From Berkiella_A sp963976875 (GTDB taxonomy: Bacteria > Pseudomonadota > Gammaproteobacteria > Berkiellales > Berkiellaceae): a stretch of DNA of 64,000 bases. The DNA lies in assembly GCA_963976875.1 (NCBI GenBank), contig CAXBML010000006.1:62001-126000 (forward strand), read 5' to 3'. Shown piece by piece: positions 63,236-64,000 of this stretch; the stretch's first letter is position 1; every line of letters begins with the position of its first letter. The notes under the pieces were generated by a model. It did no database searches. It worked only from the letters and a program-made list of their open reading frames with translations, and had not been told where the DNA came from. A program made the position numbers and the translations under genes.

Positions 63236-64000
63236 TTAATTTTTAAAGGTTCGTCTGCTTGGGGATTCTCTATAAAGCATAGCATCATCATCTAGATTCA
63301 GGGAATCATTAGAGGCTGCTGTTTGACTACTTGAGTCTTGAGAATTGTGCCTATGAGCAAATTGTATTGCGGTATTTTCTGATCGACTTAAAACATCGCT
63401 AACAACATCATTATCTTCACGAACAGAATGCTCGGGTATTGGAGCAGGGTTAGCACTTGTATTTTTTCCAAAAATATCTTGAATGATTTCTAAGCCAATT
63501 TCAAAGGGCGCAATCATTAAGCCTAATGTGATTCCAATAGCGATTGAGGCTTTATCTGCTATATTATTGCATAAAGCAGCGAAAGCATGATAAAGACCCT
63601 TAAATATGGGTTTAGTGATATCAAATAATATTTCAAATGGGGCGATGATAATACCCAAAGTAATACCAACGACTTGGGACATGATATCCAAGGTGTTGTT
63701 GAAGAACCATTTGGCGAGTGCCGCTATATTATTATAGATGGCAGTAAAAAGTGCTTTATAGAAGCGATAAAAAAACTTGGTCACTTCAGAAATGATAGTG
63801 GCTACATTTTTTATAACCGTGGCAAAGTTTAGAACAACATATTTTGCAATTTCAAAAGAGAGTTTGATTAATTCTTTTCCTATATTCAAGCCCCATTTAA
63901 ATGCTCTCCATAAGGATTTTAGACATTTCCCAAAGTTTTGCAGTATATATCGCAAAGCTCTAAATGGTAGTTTAATAAGTTCTTTCCCAAGAGATAGCCC
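63236..64000 (-). CDS. Hydrophobic/amphipathic repeat protein (5' end outside window)
   Basis: The frame is open from base 64000 to its stop at 63236, so the start is beyond the window; the TTG at 63955 is probably not the start. Two repeats of 36 residues are visible: GLSLGKELIKLPF at 64000 downwards and GLNIGKELIKLSF at 63892 downwards. A second motif, GITLGIIIAPFEI, recurs as GITLGLMIAPFEI 44 residues later. These long hydrophobic and amphipathic helices suggest membrane insertion or binding. The last 75 residues are polar and disordered (serine, asparagine and aspartate). The function is unknown; an effector acting on host membranes is possible. Confidence 0.6.
   Translation of the reverse strand, partial: GLSLGKELIKLPFRALRYILQNFGKCLKSLWRAFKWGLNIGKELIKLSFEIAKYVVLNFATVIKNVATIISEVTKFFYRFYKALFTAIYNNIAALAKWFFNNTLDIMSQVVGITLGIIIAPFEILFDITKPIFKGLYHAFAALCNNIADKASIAIGITLGLMIAPFEIGLEIIQDIFGKNTSANPAPIPEHSVREDNDVVSDVLSRSENTAIQFAHRHNSQDSSSQTAASNDSLNLDDDAMLYRESPSRRTFKN

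Overview
This window looks like chromosomal DNA of an AT-rich gammaproteobacterium of the order Legionellales (Legionella, Coxiella and Berkiella relatives). Three things point there: a tandem pair of proteins with the IcmL/DotI domain of the Dot/Icm type IVB secretion system, several genes that look like host-directed effectors (a RhoGEF-like protein and two paralogues with nuclear-localisation-like N-termini), and a metabolism built on amino-acid catabolism. An intranuclear Berkiella-like bacterium would fit, but that is inference. No tRNA, rRNA or CRISPR array was seen.

Layout. 1-6.8 kb (minus strand): the 5' part of tamB, tamA, an MscS channel, a small inverted-repeat element, and a reverse transsulfuration pair (cystathionine gamma-lyase and beta-synthase). 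7.1-9.9 kb: two unusual paralogues sharing a His/Asn/Asn/Glu motif. 10-12.5 kb: a GT2-GtrA glycosyltransferase overlapping an alkaline-phosphatase-fold protein. 12.6-17.6 kb: a CPBP protease, then ccmFGHI for cytochrome c maturation. 17.6-19 kb: two secreted IcmL-like proteins. 19-25 kb: a cyclase, an unknown gene, corB-ypjD, ffh and an EamA transporter. 25.6-28.8 kb: rpsP-rimM-trmD-rplS, ogt and a DsbC-like isomerase. 29-30.6 kb: a small peptide with a double-Gly/Ala-type leader and a RhoGEF-like candidate effector. 30.8-34.2 kb: ETF-ubiquinone oxidoreductase diverging from etfBA. 34.2-42.9 kb: a NUDIX protein and a set of aromatic amino-acid genes (maiA, fah, hpd, a TyrP-like carrier, a HisC-like aminotransferase, phhB, phhA) with an APH-fold kinase among them. 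43-52.8 kb: a ferritin-like protein and a complete liuABCDE-type leucine degradation operon with its own thiolase and CoA-transferase. 53-60.5 kb: an SDR, a second leader-peptide gene with a membrane protein beside it, a second acyl-CoA dehydrogenase, a small lipoprotein and a 2-oxoacid dehydrogenase E1-alpha/E1-beta/E2 operon. 60.6-64 kb: a DoxX protein, a small secreted protein, a degraded-looking stretch, a candidate effector, and a repeat-containing hydrophobic protein cut by the window end.

How the parts fit. The liu operon converts isovaleryl-CoA to acetyl-CoA and acetoacetate; the CoA-transferase and thiolase finish acetoacetate; ETF and ETF-QO take the acyl-CoA dehydrogenase electrons to quinone. 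PhhA and PhhB make tyrosine from phenylalanine; an aminotransferase, Hpd, MaiA and Fah cover tyrosine breakdown except homogentisate dioxygenase, which is not here. This suits a bacterium that feeds on host amino acids. The most novel content is in the small accessory islands: the paralogous putative nuclear proteins, the RhoGEF-like protein, the IcmL-like pair and the two matched leader peptides. Dispersed hairpin repeats and one MITE-like element sit between the housekeeping blocks.
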